A stretch of 62,140 bases of DNA from Aequorivita viscosa (GTDB lineage Bacteria; Bacteroidota; Bacteroidia; Flavobacteriales; Flavobacteriaceae): the NCBI RefSeq assembly GCF_900106795.1, contig NZ_FNNS01000022.1, positions 1 through 62,140 on the forward strand, in the 5' to 3' direction. Shown piece by piece: positions 51,688 through 61,814 of the stretch; position 1 is the first letter of the stretch, and the number at the start of each line of letters is the position of its first letter. The notes under the pieces were generated by a model. The model saw only the letters and a program-made list of their open reading frames with translations, did not search any database and was not told the origin of the DNA. Position numbers and translations under genes: made by a program.

Positions 51688-52569
51688 ATGTCAAATCATA
51701 AAGCCGGATACGTAAATATTATAGGAAACCCGAATGTGGGTAAGAGCACACTTATGAACGCTTTTGTAGGGGAGCGACTTTCCATAATTACTTCGAAGGC
51801 ACAAACCACCCGACACAGAATTCTCGGAATTGTAAACGGAGATGATTTTCAAGTACTTTTTAGTGATACGCCAGGTATTATCAAGCCAGCATATCAACTG
51901 CAAGAAAGTATGATGGATTTTGTGAAATCTGCTTTTGAAGATGCCGATATTCTTCTTTATTTGGTTGAATTGGGTGAAAAGGAGCTGAAGGATGAAAAGT
52001 TTTTTGATAAAATTAAAAATGCAAAAATTCCAGTCTTACTGTTGATAAACAAAATAGACCAAGGAAATGAAGCCTTGCTCGCCGAAGCACTCAAACTATG
52101 GCAAGAAAAAGTTCCGAATGCGGAAATTTTTGCTATTTCAGCGCTAAAAAACTTCGGAGTACCTGAAGTTTTCAGTAGAATAATCGAACTTCTTCCCGAA
52201 TCTCCAGCATTTTATCCGAAAGATCAGTTAACCGATAAACCTGAACGCTTTTTTGTAAATGAAACCATTCGCGAGAAAATCCTAATACATTATAAAAAGG
52301 AAATCCCCTATTCTGTTGAAATCGATACGGAGGAGTTTATTGAAGATGAAAACATTATCCGCATTCGCAGTATTATTATGGTGGAACGCGAAACACAAAA
52401 AGGAATTATAATTGGCCATAAAGGATCTGCTTTAAAGCGAGTAGGAGTAGAATCGCGAAAAGATTTGGAGAAATTCTTTGGAAAACAAATTCACTTAGAA
52501 CTTTACGTAAAAGTCAATAAAGACTGGCGTAGCAACGAAAGGCAATTGCGCAGGTTTGGGTACAATTAG
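51688..52569 (+). CDS. era: GTPase Era
   Basis: Essential GTPase that binds the 3' end of 16S rRNA during 30S maturation. 293 residues: G1 GNPNVGKST, G2 region TTRHRILG, G3 DTPG, G4 NKID, G5 ISAL, then a C-terminal KH domain (IRSIIMVERETQKGIIIGHKGSALKRVGVESRKDLEKFFGKQIHLELYVKVNKDWR). Complete and of normal length. Confidence 0.97.
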   Translation: MSNHKAGYVNIIGNPNVGKSTLMNAFVGERLSIITSKAQTTRHRILGIVNGDDFQVLFSDTPGIIKPAYQLQESMMDFVKSAFEDADILLYLVELGEKELKDEKFFDKIKNAKIPVLLLINKIDQGNEALLAEALKLWQEKVPNAEIFAISALKNFGVPEVFSRIIELLPESPAFYPKDQLTDKPERFFVNETIREKILIHYKKEIPYSVEIDTEEFIEDENIIRIRSIIMVERETQKGIIIGHKGSALKRVGVESRKDLEKFFGKQIHLELYVKVNKDWRSNERQLRRFGYN

Positions 52570-52657
52570 AAATAAAACGCCAATTTTAGTCCTTTCAAAT
52601 TTTGGGCAATTCTCCAACTGAGATGGAGTTACGGATGGTTAAAAGAAGTATAGCATT

Positions 52658-52807
52658 GGGCTAAAGCCCGTTTTTTGTTCAGGCTCATTTATCCCCCAAC
52701 TAAAGCTGGAGGTTATTTATTAAAAGTTTGGTGTGGAGTGGATGAATAACCTCGTGGGTTTAGCCAGGGGTTGTGGAATCGCTCTTCGTTTAAACGGATT
52801 TTAGCCC
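52658..52807. repeat. ~150-bp GGGCTAAAGCCC-type intergenic element
   Basis: Begins with the palindrome GGGCTAAAGCCC, ends with TTTTAGCCC (inverted match). It contains further small palindromes (CCCCCAACTAAAGCTGG; AATAACCTCGTGGG; CGTTTAAACG) and the pair GGTTATTTA / AATAACC. Looks like a non-coding mobile palindromic element between era and a membrane-protein gene. Confidence 0.55.
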
Positions 52808-52836
52808 AAAATCACTTTCTAGAAAGAAAGAAGGTT

Positions 52837-53328
52837 TCAACTAATCGTTTTCATCATAAAATCGTAGAGTCCGCGCATTCCAGGCTTACCTTTTTTCTTG
52901 CCAATTCTACCTGCAATGTAAAGCAATATCCAAACTACAACGAGCCCTATTGCAATTCCAATTTGTAGCGCAATTGGATTCCCTAAACTTGAATTGGAGT
53001 ACAACCAAATCATATCGGCCATAAAAAGAATTCCAACTACTACGTGAAAAAAGATAAACATCGTCCATACGGTAGGATTCGGCCCAAAAAAACCGTGGAG
53101 CGTGCATTTGTTTTCCGAAACCTCGGTGATTTCTAAATGTAACTGAGGCGACCAAAAAAGCTGTTCGTTTTTCGGCAGTTTCAGAAACACGTGATCGTCT
53201 AGGCAGGAAATTCCGTATTTGCTATTCTTCTTTTTTTCTTCTTTAAATCGCGCAATCAATTGGTGGCAAGGCATTTCAAGTTCCATTTGAAATCTTGGAC
53301 GAAGGACTATTTCGTTGGATAATTGCAT
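52837..53328 (-). CDS. Hypothetical membrane protein
   Basis: A 163-residue protein with a soluble N-terminal part (PRFQMELEMPCHQLIARFKEEKK ... HLEITEVSENKCTLHGFFGP) and two membrane helices (WTMFIFFHVVVGILFMADMIWLY and LQIGIAIGLVVVWILLYIAG), ending in a basic tail. No motif recognised. It lies between era and der on the opposite strand. Confidence 0.7.
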   Translation of the reverse strand: MQLSNEIVLRPRFQMELEMPCHQLIARFKEEKKKNSKYGISCLDDHVFLKLPKNEQLFWSPQLHLEITEVSENKCTLHGFFGPNPTVWTMFIFFHVVVGILFMADMIWLYSNSSLGNPIALQIGIAIGLVVVWILLYIAGRIGKKKGKPGMRGLYDFMMKTIS

Positions 53329-53381
53329 AAGTTCGAATTTTAAAAGCCGTGAAAATACTATTTTTTATGACAACTAAAAGC

Positions 53382-53389
53382 TATTTTTG
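53382..53389 (+). promoter_or_regulatory. -7 box TATTTTTG before der
   Basis: Perfect TAnnTTTG 41 bp before the ATG of der. Confidence 0.5.
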
Positions 53390-53430
53390 CAGTTGCCTAT
53401 CTCAAATGGATAGGTTCTAAATTTAAGATT

Positions 53431-54735
53431 ATGAGCATTGTTGCTGTTGTGGGAAGACCAAATGTAGGAAAATCCACCTTTTTTAATAGATTAATTCAAC
53501 GTAGAGAAGCCATTGTAGACTCCGTAAGCGGAGTTACCCGAGATCGCCATTATGGAAAAAGCGATTGGAACGGAAAAGATTTCTCCTTAATTGATACAGG
53601 AGGATATGTGCTAGGAAGCGATGACGTTTTTGAAGCTGAAATCGATAAACAAGTGAGTCTCGCAATAGATGAAGCTGACGCAATAATTTTCATGGTAGAC
53701 GTAGAAAGCGGCGTTACCGGAATGGATCAAGAAGTAGCCAAACTTTTACGACGTTCCAAAAAACCTGTCTTTTTAGCCGTCAACAAGGTTGATACCGCTT
53801 CTAGAATGAACGACGCTTTAGAGTTTTATTCGCTTGGTTTTGAAAATCAATATCCACTTTCAAGTATTAGCGGAAGTGGAACTGGCGATTTACTAGACGA
53901 CTTAGTAAAAGCGCTTCCAGACAAAGAACCTGAAGACAATAGCGAATTGCCACGTTTTGCAGTGGTAGGTCGCCCAAATGCGGGAAAATCTTCTTTCATA
54001 AATGCCTTAATTGGCGAAGATAGATATATAGTTACCGACATTGCAGGAACCACTCGCGATAGTATTGATACAAAGTATAACCGTTTCGGCTTTGAATTCA
54101 ACCTTGTAGATACCGCTGGTATTCGCAAAAAAAGTAAGGTGAAGGAAAATCTTGAATTCTATTCCGTTATGCGAAGTGTTCGTGCCATAGAACATTGCGA
54201 TGTTATTATTCTTGTTTTTGACGCTACACGGGGCTTCGATGGGCAGGTTGAAAACATCTTTTGGTTGGCACAACGAAATAATAAAGGAATTGTAATTGTT
54301 GCCAATAAATGGGATTTAGTTGAAGACAAAGAAACTAGCACAGTAAAGGATTACGAAAAATATATTCGTCAACAATGCGAACCTTTTGTAGATGTCCCCA
54401 TTGTTTTCATCTCTACCGTTACAAAACAACGACTTTACAAAGCCATAGAAACAGCTGTTGAGGTGTATAAAAGCCGAAGCAAAAAAATAAAAACCAGTGA
54501 GCTTAACGATGTTATGCTTCCTATTATTGAAAGCTATCCGCCACCAGCTTACAAAGGAAAATACGTGAAAATTAAGTTCTGTACACAGCTTCCAACGCCG
54601 TATCCGAGTTTTGCATTTTTCTGCAATCTACCACAGTATGTAAAGGATCCTTATAAACGTTTTATCGAAAACAAGGTTCGGGAGAATTTTGATTTTTCAG
54701 GAGTTCCTGTTACGATATACTTTAGGAAGAAGTAA
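53431..54735 (+). CDS. der: GTPase Der (EngA)
   Basis: Double-GTPase for 50S ribosome assembly. 434 residues with two G domains: [20 protein letters not shown] and NKVD in the first (about 8-165), [26 protein letters not shown] and NKWDL in the second (about 178-340), then a KH-like C-terminal domain ([25 protein letters not shown]). Complete. Confidence 0.97.
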   Translation: MSIVAVVGRPNVGKSTFFNRLIQRREAIVDSVSGVTRDRHYGKSDWNGKDFSLIDTGGYVLGSDDVFEAEIDKQVSLAIDEADAIIFMVDVESGVTGMDQEVAKLLRRSKKPVFLAVNKVDTASRMNDALEFYSLGFENQYPLSSISGSGTGDLLDDLVKALPDKEPEDNSELPRFAVVGRPNAGKSSFINALIGEDRYIVTDIAGTTRDSIDTKYNRFGFEFNLVDTAGIRKKSKVKENLEFYSVMRSVRAIEHCDVIILVFDATRGFDGQVENIFWLAQRNNKGIVIVANKWDLVEDKETSTVKDYEKYIRQQCEPFVDVPIVFISTVTKQRLYKAIETAVEVYKSRSKKIKTSELNDVMLPIIESYPPPAYKGKYVKIKFCTQLPTPYPSFAFFCNLPQYVKDPYKRFIENKVRENFDFSGVPVTIYFRKK

Positions 54736-54752
54736 TTAAAATATTGGTTATA

Positions 54753-54861
54753 GCGTTTTGGGCGTTCCCGATTGCTTCGTGTCTCGCAAACGGGCGGGCT
54801 TTCCGCTACAATCTTTTTGCTCGTGCCTCACAAAAAGGATTTCCACTTCAATCCCTAACGC
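54753..54861. repeat. ~109-bp imperfect palindromic element
   Basis: Ends GCGTTTTGGG and CCCTAACGC are near inverted repeats. Internally AATCTTTTTG (54810) pairs with CAAAAAGGATT (54831). The sequence GGGCGGGCTTTCCGCTACAATC and AATCCCTAACGC ends are familiar as a Bacteroidota intergenic repeat. No transposase nearby; probably a MITE-like element. Confidence 0.6.
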
Positions 54862-54931
54862 ATGATTACGTAACGTAGAATTTTTTTTTAATAAAAATCA
54901 TTAGGTTTGCTCGTAAATTCAATCAAAAAAA

Positions 54932-55108
54932 ATGAAAAAGATAGTTGTTGATAGTCTATTCCTTTTCGGTTTGGCAGCCCTTATGCTTGGAATGTTTACA
55001 GTGTTACCATCCAATGATTTTATTGCCTTTTCATATCTTCCTGCGCTTATAGCGTATTGGGTCGGACAGCTAGTGCAACGAAAGTATGGGGAAGCAGATG
55101 AAAAATAA
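54932..55108 (+). CDS. Small two-helix membrane protein
   Basis: A 58-residue open frame: MKKIVVDSLFLFGLAALMLGMF, a short loop (TVLPSNDFIAF), a second hydrophobic stretch (SYLPALIAYWVGQL) and a charged tail (VQRKYGEADEK). Composition is protein-like, with a purine-rich stretch before the ATG. No family recognised. It follows the palindromic element behind der. Confidence 0.55.
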   Translation: MKKIVVDSLFLFGLAALMLGMFTVLPSNDFIAFSYLPALIAYWVGQLVQRKYGEADEK

Positions 55109-55196
55109 TTAAAACCTTAATCCATAAAGAGGATAGAATGCATTTGCGCTAGTCGCATACTCCTAAAGCCTAAAACTGTAATTAATTTTTGGATTA

Positions 55197-55829
55197 TTAA
55201 CTAATCTTTAAACGCACTCTTTGGAAAAATTTCAACGAAAACTGAAACACGGGACTCAATAAAAATGTATAGATAAAAGTCACCCAAAAAACGGGGCCTC
55301 CTAAAAGGTATCCGATAACCAGCACGATGCTTTCGACCAAGATTCGCGCTTTGCTCACAGACAATCCCGTTCGTTCAGACATAGAGAGCATGAATCCATC
55401 TCGCGGTCCTGCGCCTACACCGCCAGAAACATACAATCCGCCGCCCATTCCAATTATTATAATGCCTAAAAGAAGCAGGAGGTAGTCGGTCCAAGTGTTG
55501 CTTGCATCTGGTAAAACATCTATCCAAAGAAAGAAATCCATTATTGGGCCAATAAGCAAGGCGTTTAGAAACGTGCCGATATTGACATATTTCTTGCTTA
55601 CTAGTAACGAAACGCCTATTAAAAGCAGCCCTACAACAATACTCCACGTGCCAATACTAAATCCAAAATGGTCAAATAACGCTACGTTTAAAACATCCCA
55701 CGGATGCAATCCCAGATACTTGACCTTTACAGAAACAGCCACGCCCAGTCCGAAAAAAACCAGTCCGGTAAAGTAAAAAGTGTAACGAATTGTGTTATGT
55801 CGCCAGCCTTTTTTAGTGGTAGCTTCCAT
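55197..55829 (-). CDS. YczE/YitT-like membrane protein
   Basis: A 210-residue inner-membrane protein with five to six hydrophobic segments. Motifs: FYFTGLVFFGLGVAVSVKVKYLGLHPWDVLNVAL, GTWSIVVGLLLIGVSLLVSKK and GLYVSGGVGAGPRDGFMLSMSERTGLS, typical of COG2364 (YczE). Function unknown. Confidence 0.8.
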   Translation of the reverse strand: MEATTKKGWRHNTIRYTFYFTGLVFFGLGVAVSVKVKYLGLHPWDVLNVALFDHFGFSIGTWSIVVGLLLIGVSLLVSKKYVNIGTFLNALLIGPIMDFFLWIDVLPDASNTWTDYLLLLLGIIIIGMGGGLYVSGGVGAGPRDGFMLSMSERTGLSVSKARILVESIVLVIGYLLGGPVFWVTFIYTFLLSPVFQFSLKFFQRVRLKIS

Positions 55830-56031
55830 TTGATAGCTTTGAAAAATTAAAGGCGCAAACTACGAAAAATAGCAGGACTGGAAGATGAAATAAATTTTTA
55901 AATATGCTTTCTTTAGGCGTTGTAATTCCTGTTCTTTTCCCATTCATACAATATTTCTTTTTAAAAGTGTTCAGTAATATATCCCTAGAATTTTTCGTTA
56001 CTTTGAAAATCAATAATACCAGCCGTATTCA

Positions 56032-58806
56032 ATGAAGCATTTACTCTCCTTTTTTCTGATTATTTTTATTTCAGCCCATTCTTTCTCACAAAACTTTAAA
56101 GTTAGCGGAACATTAATAGATGCGGAAACTCAGAATCCACTTGAAGCAGCAACGGTGTTTATGGAAACGCTGCGGGACAGTACACTAATAACCTATACTA
56201 TTACCGATAGAAACGGAAAATTTGTACTGGAAGGCAATACCTCGGTTAAGAAAGCAAGAGTGAATATCAGTTTTGTGGGTTATGAATCTTTTCAGAGAGA
56301 AGTAGATTTAAATACGGCTGTTAAAGATATGGAAAAAATTCCACTGGCTTTTTCGATTGCAAGTCTGGATGAGGTAGTTGTGAGGTCTCGTGCTCCTGTA
56401 ACTGTAAAAAAAGATACCTTGGAATTTAATGTAGCTTCTTTTAAAACAAAAAAAGATGCTACCATAGAAGATCTGTTAAAGGAACTTCCCGGAGTCGAAG
56501 TAGATGCCGACGGAAAAATAAAAGTGAACGGAAAGGATGTAAGCAATATTCTGGTAAATGGAAAACCTTTCTTCGGAAATGATCCAACCATCGCTACTCG
56601 TAATTTGACCAAGGAAATCATCGAAAAAGTGCAGGTGGTCGATACCAAAACAAAGTCAGAAGCTTTTACTGGCGAAGAAGGTGATAAAGAATCTAAAACC
56701 ATCAACCTTACCATTAAAGAGGAAAATAACAAAGGAATCTTCGGAAGGGTAGCAGCAGGAGGAGGAACCGACGAACGCTTTGAATACGCTGGGCTTTTTA
56801 ATTATTTTAATAACGACACGAGATTGAGCGTGCTAGGTGGCGGAAACAACATAAATTCCCCTGGTTTTAGCTTTGGTGAAATCCAAAAAATGTTCGGGAA
56901 TGCGAATAGCATGTCCATGAGCAGTTCCGGGGCATTTATGATAGATGGCCGTAGTTTTGGATATGGCGAAGGCATCGTAAACAGCCGAATTGCGGGTGCC
57001 AATTACGCAGATGCAATAAAAGAGAAAACCGATATTTCAGCCGATTATTTTTATTCCGGAAGTAATTCCAACAGCGATTCTAAAACCCAAAGAGAAAATA
57101 TTTTGCCCGACCGTCGCTACTTCACCGAAAGTAACAATACTAGTAATAGCGAAACAGATAGCCACGCTGTTAATATGGGTTTTGATATAAAAGTAGACTC
57201 TACTTTTTTAATAAACATCAAACCTAATATTTCGTACACGCAGCTAAAAGGCACGCGATATAATGAATCCTCTTCATTAGACGAAGATAGAACCTTGACA
57301 AATACTGCCCTTTCTGAAAGTTTTAATGAAACAAATAGCCGAAAATTTAAAAATCAACTAGATGTTACAAAAAAATACGGTGATGCAGGAGGTTTTTTGA
57401 AAGTTAGCTTCACCAATGAATGGAATACGATTACCGGAGACAATTATCTATACAGTGAAACAAATATTTTTGGGGAAATGCCTTCCGAAGAGATAAGAAA
57501 TCAACACACCGATTCTGATAATAAGGAAACTAAATATGGAGCGAGTGCTACATATCGATTGCCATTATTATCCAAAAAACTATTCTTGGATTTAAAATAT
57601 CATTACGATAACAAACAAAATTTGAATGACAAGTCGGTATATGATTTTGATGAAATATCTCAGGCATTTTCTAGTTTCAATACTACTCTAAGCACAGATT
57701 ATACGTTCAATAATATCAGAAGTATCCCTTACGCTTCTATAGTTTTAAAAACTGAAAAATCTTCTTTGGATGCGGGTGTGGGGTACGTTTTTCAAGAATT
57801 GGAAGGTAAAGATGGATTACGGCCAGGCTTGAAAGTTGATAGCCGATTTGAAGCATTGCAAATGTACGCACGAGGAAATTTGAAATTGTCTGCTACTGGT
57901 CAAATTTATTCTGGTTACACCCTTCGGAATGAAGCACCACAAATAGAACAGATGCTTCCCAATACCGATGTTTCTGATCCGCTTAATATCGTTACAGGAA
58001 ACCCAGATCTAAATCCATCCAATCGTCATTATATATATTTAAATTATAACAATTACGATTTTCAAAAGGGGGGTGGGTTTTATGCCTACATAAATGCAGA
58101 AGTGGTTGAAGATGCTGTAGTTCCAAAAACTATAGTCGATGAAAATAATATTCGAAATACCACGTACGCGAATGTTAAAGGAAAGTATAGTTTTTATGGA
58201 GGTATGTCTATGGGCAGGAAATACAAATTAGATAGTTTGGTTAGTCTGTCGCCTAGAATTGGAATGTGGAATAATTATTCTCAGGATATTAATTTTAATA
58301 ATGGGGTTGAATACAAAAGCAAGAATTTTTCAGTGAGTCCTAATGTAAATCTTACTTTAGCGTGGCAAAAACTTTTTGATATTCGAGCGAGTTACACTTT
58401 AGATATTGGCAAAAACAGTTTTGAGGACAATATTTTTGAAGACAGAAACTTCTTGAGCCATTCCTTGAATATTAGAACAAGTCTTTTTGTTCCAAAGAAT
58501 TTTGAATGGCGAAACGACATCGATTACAATTATCATCCAGATATAAGCGATGGCTTTCAAAAAAGCGCTTGGTTCTGGAATACAACCTTATCATATTCAT
58601 TGCTAAAGGATAATGGAACGGTAACATTAAAAGTATATGATCTTTTAAATCAAAATACCAATGCCAGTCGATATTCATCTGAAAATTATATCCAAGACAG
58701 CCAGAGCACAGTTTTAGAGCAGTATTTTATGCTGGGTTTTAGTTATAAATTCAACACCCTGGGAAGCAAAGGAGAAACGGGCAGGGGTGCGATATATTTT
58801 GATTAG
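56032..58806 (+). CDS. TonB-dependent-receptor-like outer membrane barrel
   Basis: A 924-residue outer-membrane protein of the same architecture as the one at 11727. Signal peptide (MKHLLSFFLIIFISAHSFSQ), carboxypeptidase-regulatory-like domain (FKVSGTLIDAETQNPLEAATVFME), plug (LLKELPGVEVDADGKIKVNGKDV, ILVNGKPFFGNDPTIATRNLTKE), then a long barrel with a Ser/Asn-rich loop near residues 340-375. Transported or exported cargo is unknown. No GLPGLI partner is adjacent. Confidence 0.88.
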   Translation: MKHLLSFFLIIFISAHSFSQNFKVSGTLIDAETQNPLEAATVFMETLRDSTLITYTITDRNGKFVLEGNTSVKKARVNISFVGYESFQREVDLNTAVKDMEKIPLAFSIASLDEVVVRSRAPVTVKKDTLEFNVASFKTKKDATIEDLLKELPGVEVDADGKIKVNGKDVSNILVNGKPFFGNDPTIATRNLTKEIIEKVQVVDTKTKSEAFTGEEGDKESKTINLTIKEENNKGIFGRVAAGGGTDERFEYAGLFNYFNNDTRLSVLGGGNNINSPGFSFGEIQKMFGNANSMSMSSSGAFMIDGRSFGYGEGIVNSRIAGANYADAIKEKTDISADYFYSGSNSNSDSKTQRENILPDRRYFTESNNTSNSETDSHAVNMGFDIKVDSTFLINIKPNISYTQLKGTRYNESSSLDEDRTLTNTALSESFNETNSRKFKNQLDVTKKYGDAGGFLKVSFTNEWNTITGDNYLYSETNIFGEMPSEEIRNQHTDSDNKETKYGASATYRLPLLSKKLFLDLKYHYDNKQNLNDKSVYDFDEISQAFSSFNTTLSTDYTFNNIRSIPYASIVLKTEKSSLDAGVGYVFQELEGKDGLRPGLKVDSRFEALQMYARGNLKLSATGQIYSGYTLRNEAPQIEQMLPNTDVSDPLNIVTGNPDLNPSNRHYIYLNYNNYDFQKGGGFYAYINAEVVEDAVVPKTIVDENNIRNTTYANVKGKYSFYGGMSMGRKYKLDSLVSLSPRIGMWNNYSQDINFNNGVEYKSKNFSVSPNVNLTLAWQKLFDIRASYTLDIGKNSFEDNIFEDRNFLSHSLNIRTSLFVPKNFEWRNDIDYNYHPDISDGFQKSAWFWNTTLSYSLLKDNGTVTLKVYDLLNQNTNASRYSSENYIQDSQSTVLEQYFMLGFSYKFNTLGSKGETGRGAIYFD

Positions 58807-58929
58807 GAGTTTGTTTTTGGACACCTTGCAAAATAAAACAACACCGTTCTAGCGTATCGTAGTGCGCTAAGGCTTAATAAACAAAACCGATAACCTCCTG
58901 AGTTGTGTGCTTGGCGGTAAAGTTTAAGC

Positions 58930-59184
58930 CTAGCTGAACTTCACATTCGAAATTCCGATATACGGCGGCAGTTTTTCTTTTACTTCTGGCAACAATCCGT
59001 CTAATTGCGCTACGGGTACTGGCAATAGCGAAGCATCTTTGGCGACATATAAGTGAATATTGAATTTTATCCGATTATCGCTGGCCACGATGGGTTCAGG
59101 ATTGGCTAAAAATTGATGTTTGTTCTCATTGATGGTTTTTACAATGAGTTTTTTTAGAATTCCAGTTAGTTGAATAGTGAACAT
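58930..59184 (-). CDS. Hypothetical small protein
   Basis: An 84-residue protein (MFTIQLTGILKKLIVKTINENKHQF...) with alternating hydrophobic strands (IKFNIHLYVAKDASLLPVPVAQLDGLLPEVKEKLPPYIGISNVKFS). No motif recognised; the frame is protein-like and well separated from neighbours. Confidence 0.5.
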   Translation of the reverse strand: MFTIQLTGILKKLIVKTINENKHQFLANPEPIVASDNRIKFNIHLYVAKDASLLPVPVAQLDGLLPEVKEKLPPYIGISNVKFS

Positions 59185-59648
59185 ATTGTTTTAGGTGTTT
59201 ATAAAGTGATTAAACCAAGTTCTCGACCCACTGTTATATTACAATTTTGGAATACTAAGTGATAGCTCGAGTAAAATTAAATAAAAAATGAAGAACTTAT
59301 ATGTTGTATGTTTGCTAGCGTGCCTCAAGGTGCTTTCTTCTTGAGCTTTTTTAGGTTATGAAAATCTAGCTGTATTGGCTTTATCAATGGCTTCAATTCA
59401 AAACATTTCTACTCGCTTACCATAAAACTTCTTTGCTTTTTGGATGCCATTCTAAAAATTAAAACCACACCACCAAGCAACTCCCCAAATTGATGGTAAT
59501 ATGGTTTTGGATAATTGGCTTTAATCTAAAGCTCAATTTATTTATCTTCAATTCAACTATCTTATGTTGCTATTTTATGGAGATAGTTGGAACGTATAAA
59601 ATTTTCTGGCCCAATCATTTCAGATGTCACAATATCTTGTGTTTCTTT
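59185..59648. other. 464-bp gap with possible gene remnant
   Basis: A start at 59288 reads MKNLYVVCLLACLKVLSS and then TGA, like a lipoprotein signal sequence whose lipobox Cys codon has become a stop; the frame stays open for some 20 codons afterwards and then breaks. Nothing else in this gap looks coding, and no repeat of the classes described here is present. Confidence 0.3.
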
Positions 59649-60002
59649 CTATTTCTTTTTCAATAAAAAATGATAAATGCTATTTCCTTTGCTGTTGGTT
59701 AAGGTGTATGCGGTCTCAAACTCATACCCATTTTCTTCCATAAAGTTGAGTGCGTCGATCATAGAGTTGAATTCTAGTTTATTACCGTCCTTGTCTTTTA
59801 AATCATGTTCTTTGGAACTCCACATACTGTCTTTCTGTCCAAAATCCATTTGAATGTTGAGTTTGGAGCTGAACATTTTTCCGGAGCCTACAATTTGGAC
59901 ATACGTTGCAGGAATATCAGAAAGAGGTACGTCGTTAACGGTTTGTGAAAATGCAATATTGGCGACGAAAATAAAGGCTATAAGTGCGATTATTTTTTTC
60001 AT
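59649..60002 (-). CDS. Hypothetical secreted protein
   Basis: A 117-residue protein with a signal peptide (MKKIIALIAFIFVANIAFSQ). The mature part includes IPATYVQIVGSGKMFSSKLNIQMDFGQ and ALNFMEENGYEFETAYTLTNSKGNSIYHFLLKKK. Looks like a small periplasmic or outer-membrane protein; no family assigned. Confidence 0.6.
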   Translation of the reverse strand: MKKIIALIAFIFVANIAFSQTVNDVPLSDIPATYVQIVGSGKMFSSKLNIQMDFGQKDSMWSSKEHDLKDKDGNKLEFNSMIDALNFMEENGYEFETAYTLTNSKGNSIYHFLLKKK

Positions 60003-60189
60003 GATTTGAGGTGTTTTAATACTGCCTACTCCCTTTTTTATTGGTGTTTCGGCTTATTTCCAACATTAACTTGCATGAATTATTCGAATAGTTCATAAAA
60101 CCTAATTAGGCTTCGTTAAGCTAATATCTCGTATTAAAACACTTTAAAAAACTAAAAATGAAAACCCACCCAAAACAGATGAAAATCCG

Positions 60190-61029
60190 CTACTTGAATT
60201 TTTGGTAAAGCAATTCAAGCCGTTTTTCAACCTCTGGTTTATAGGTCTTGGAAATGTGGCAAATGTAGTCGCCAATTTTAAGTCGGCTGCCGTTTATGCG
60301 TCCTTCCAAAACGTGATGGCTTAGGTTTACAATCTCGCTTTCGTTGATGCGGATAAAATTGTGCGGCAGTTTTCCGATTATCTCGGCCAGGGAGATAGGT
60401 AGATAAAATGAATTTTGTTTCCAGTTTTCCACTCTTGTATAATTGGTCTTCAATTTGTGATAACACGGCTTGCCTCTTTCTTGCGATTTCTGCTCGTTTT
60501 TTTCGGTGGAGTTGGTAGTTATTAAGACTATTTCCTCAAAAGGAATAGGAATTTGTGATACTTGTGTGCTGTTGAAGTCTTTTGTCTGACCAATATAATC
60601 GGCAAAGCACAACAAGCCATCTTTAAAGCTTGATGCTTCTTTTTTCTTCTTGCGATGTAGAGCAGTCTGAATAGCACGTATCACTTGCTTGGTATCTAAA
60701 CGGGGCTTTGTCTTTACTAAAAAATTTTCATGCTCGGTTTGAAGACTTTCAAAAAAAGTCTCGTTGTCATCGTAATCGGTAACGTAGATAAATGGGATTT
60801 TATAGTCGAATGCTAATATCTTCCCAAGATCAATTCCACTCTTTTCGCCTTCTAAATCGATGTCAAGCAAAGCAACATCTGGCATTTTTGCTTGAATTCG
60901 CTCTAATGCTTTTGAAACGCTCGGTGTAAAACCGTCTACGCTGTAATTCTCTTGCTTTAAGGCCATAGAAAGCCTTTTGTACAAAATAGCTTTGTCTTCA
61001 ACTATAAGGATGTGGGCTTTTGGTTTCAT
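60190..61029 (-). CDS. Response regulator with LytTR DNA-binding domain
   Basis: A 279-residue two-component regulator. Receiver domain about 1-125: acidic pair at HILIVEDKA, phospho-acceptor Asp in VALLDIDLEGEKSG, Thr/Lys sites near FIYVTDYDDNE and FLVKTKPRL. LytTR domain about 195-279: YTRVENWKQNSFYLPISLAEIIGKLPHNFIRINESEIVNLSHH. It would respond to the histidine kinase upstream on the same strand, which is damaged here, so signalling through it may be lost or rewired. Confidence 0.88.
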   Translation of the reverse strand: MKPKAHILIVEDKAILYKRLSMALKQENYSVDGFTPSVSKALERIQAKMPDVALLDIDLEGEKSGIDLGKILAFDYKIPFIYVTDYDDNETFFESLQTEHENFLVKTKPRLDTKQVIRAIQTALHRKKKKEASSFKDGLLCFADYIGQTKDFNSTQVSQIPIPFEEIVLITTNSTEKNEQKSQERGKPCYHKLKTNYTRVENWKQNSFYLPISLAEIIGKLPHNFIRINESEIVNLSHHVLEGRINGSRLKIGDYICHISKTYKPEVEKRLELLYQKFK

Positions 61030-61139
61030 TTTAGACTTGATTAAGTTTGATTACTATTCGGAATTATGAGGCAATAATTGCAAAAAAGTATTTTAATGGG
61101 CTCTACTCCCGATGTTGTTTATTGCGATTGCAGACTTTT

Positions 61140-61814
61140 TCAGACAGTGTTTTTCGGGAAACTAATCTCCATTTTCATCCCGTTGCTTCCATCTAGCTTA
61201 AAAGTTCCTTTATATTCCTGTGTCAATAATTTTATAGTTTCCATTCCAAAAGAATTTAAGTTGTCAATGTCAAAATCAATTGGCAGTCCTATTCCTGTAT
61301 CACTCAATTGCAGACAGTATTGTCCTGCCTTTTCATAAAAGGAAATAGATATAATTCCGTTTTCACCATTTGGAAAGGCGTATTTATAGCTATTGGTAAT
61401 AAATTCGTTAACTATTAAGCCAATTGGAAAAGAAATGTCGGCACGCAATTGGAGTGCTTCCACATTTTTCTTCAAAGTAATGTTGGGTTGGTCGTATACT
61501 TTCTTTACATTTTCTGCAAGAACCGAGATGTATTTCTTTGCATTTACGCTAGTAACATCTTCTTTTTTGAATAATTGTTTATGGACTTCAAACATGCTAT
61601 TAATACGGTTTTGAAGTTCGTTTAACTTTTCCTTATACGCTTCATCTGGAAATTTTTCCTTTGCTAGGGTGATGAAAAAGTCTATGAATGAAAGATTGTT
61701 TTTTAAACGATGATGAAGTTCGCGTTGGAGTTCTTCAACTAGGTTTTTCTGTTTTTCTATCTCACGTTTCTGTTTTTGGTTTTTGCGATAGGCCACAAAA
61801 AAGATAGCCAAACC
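61140..61814 (-). pseudogene. Histidine kinase truncated at its N-terminus by an IS
   Basis: C-terminal 223+ residues of a HisKA_2-type sensor kinase. The phospho-His box is LQRELHHRLKNNLSFIDFF, with ATPase motifs LIVNEFITNSYKYAF (N box) and LSDTGIGLP (G1), and GMETIKLLTQEYKG near the end. Homology-like sequence begins in the middle of what should be a membrane helix (GLAIFFVAYRKNQKQ) right where IS-like sequence starts. Relatives have several hundred extra N-terminal residues (TPR or sensor plus membrane helix), so the kinase is interrupted rather than short. An internal ATG at 61811 could still express a soluble kinase core. Confidence 0.8.

Noticed and set aside
54753-54861. Integron attC site
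   Set aside because: Fold is suggestive but R-box core sequences do not match and no integrase is seen; kept only as a repeat element.
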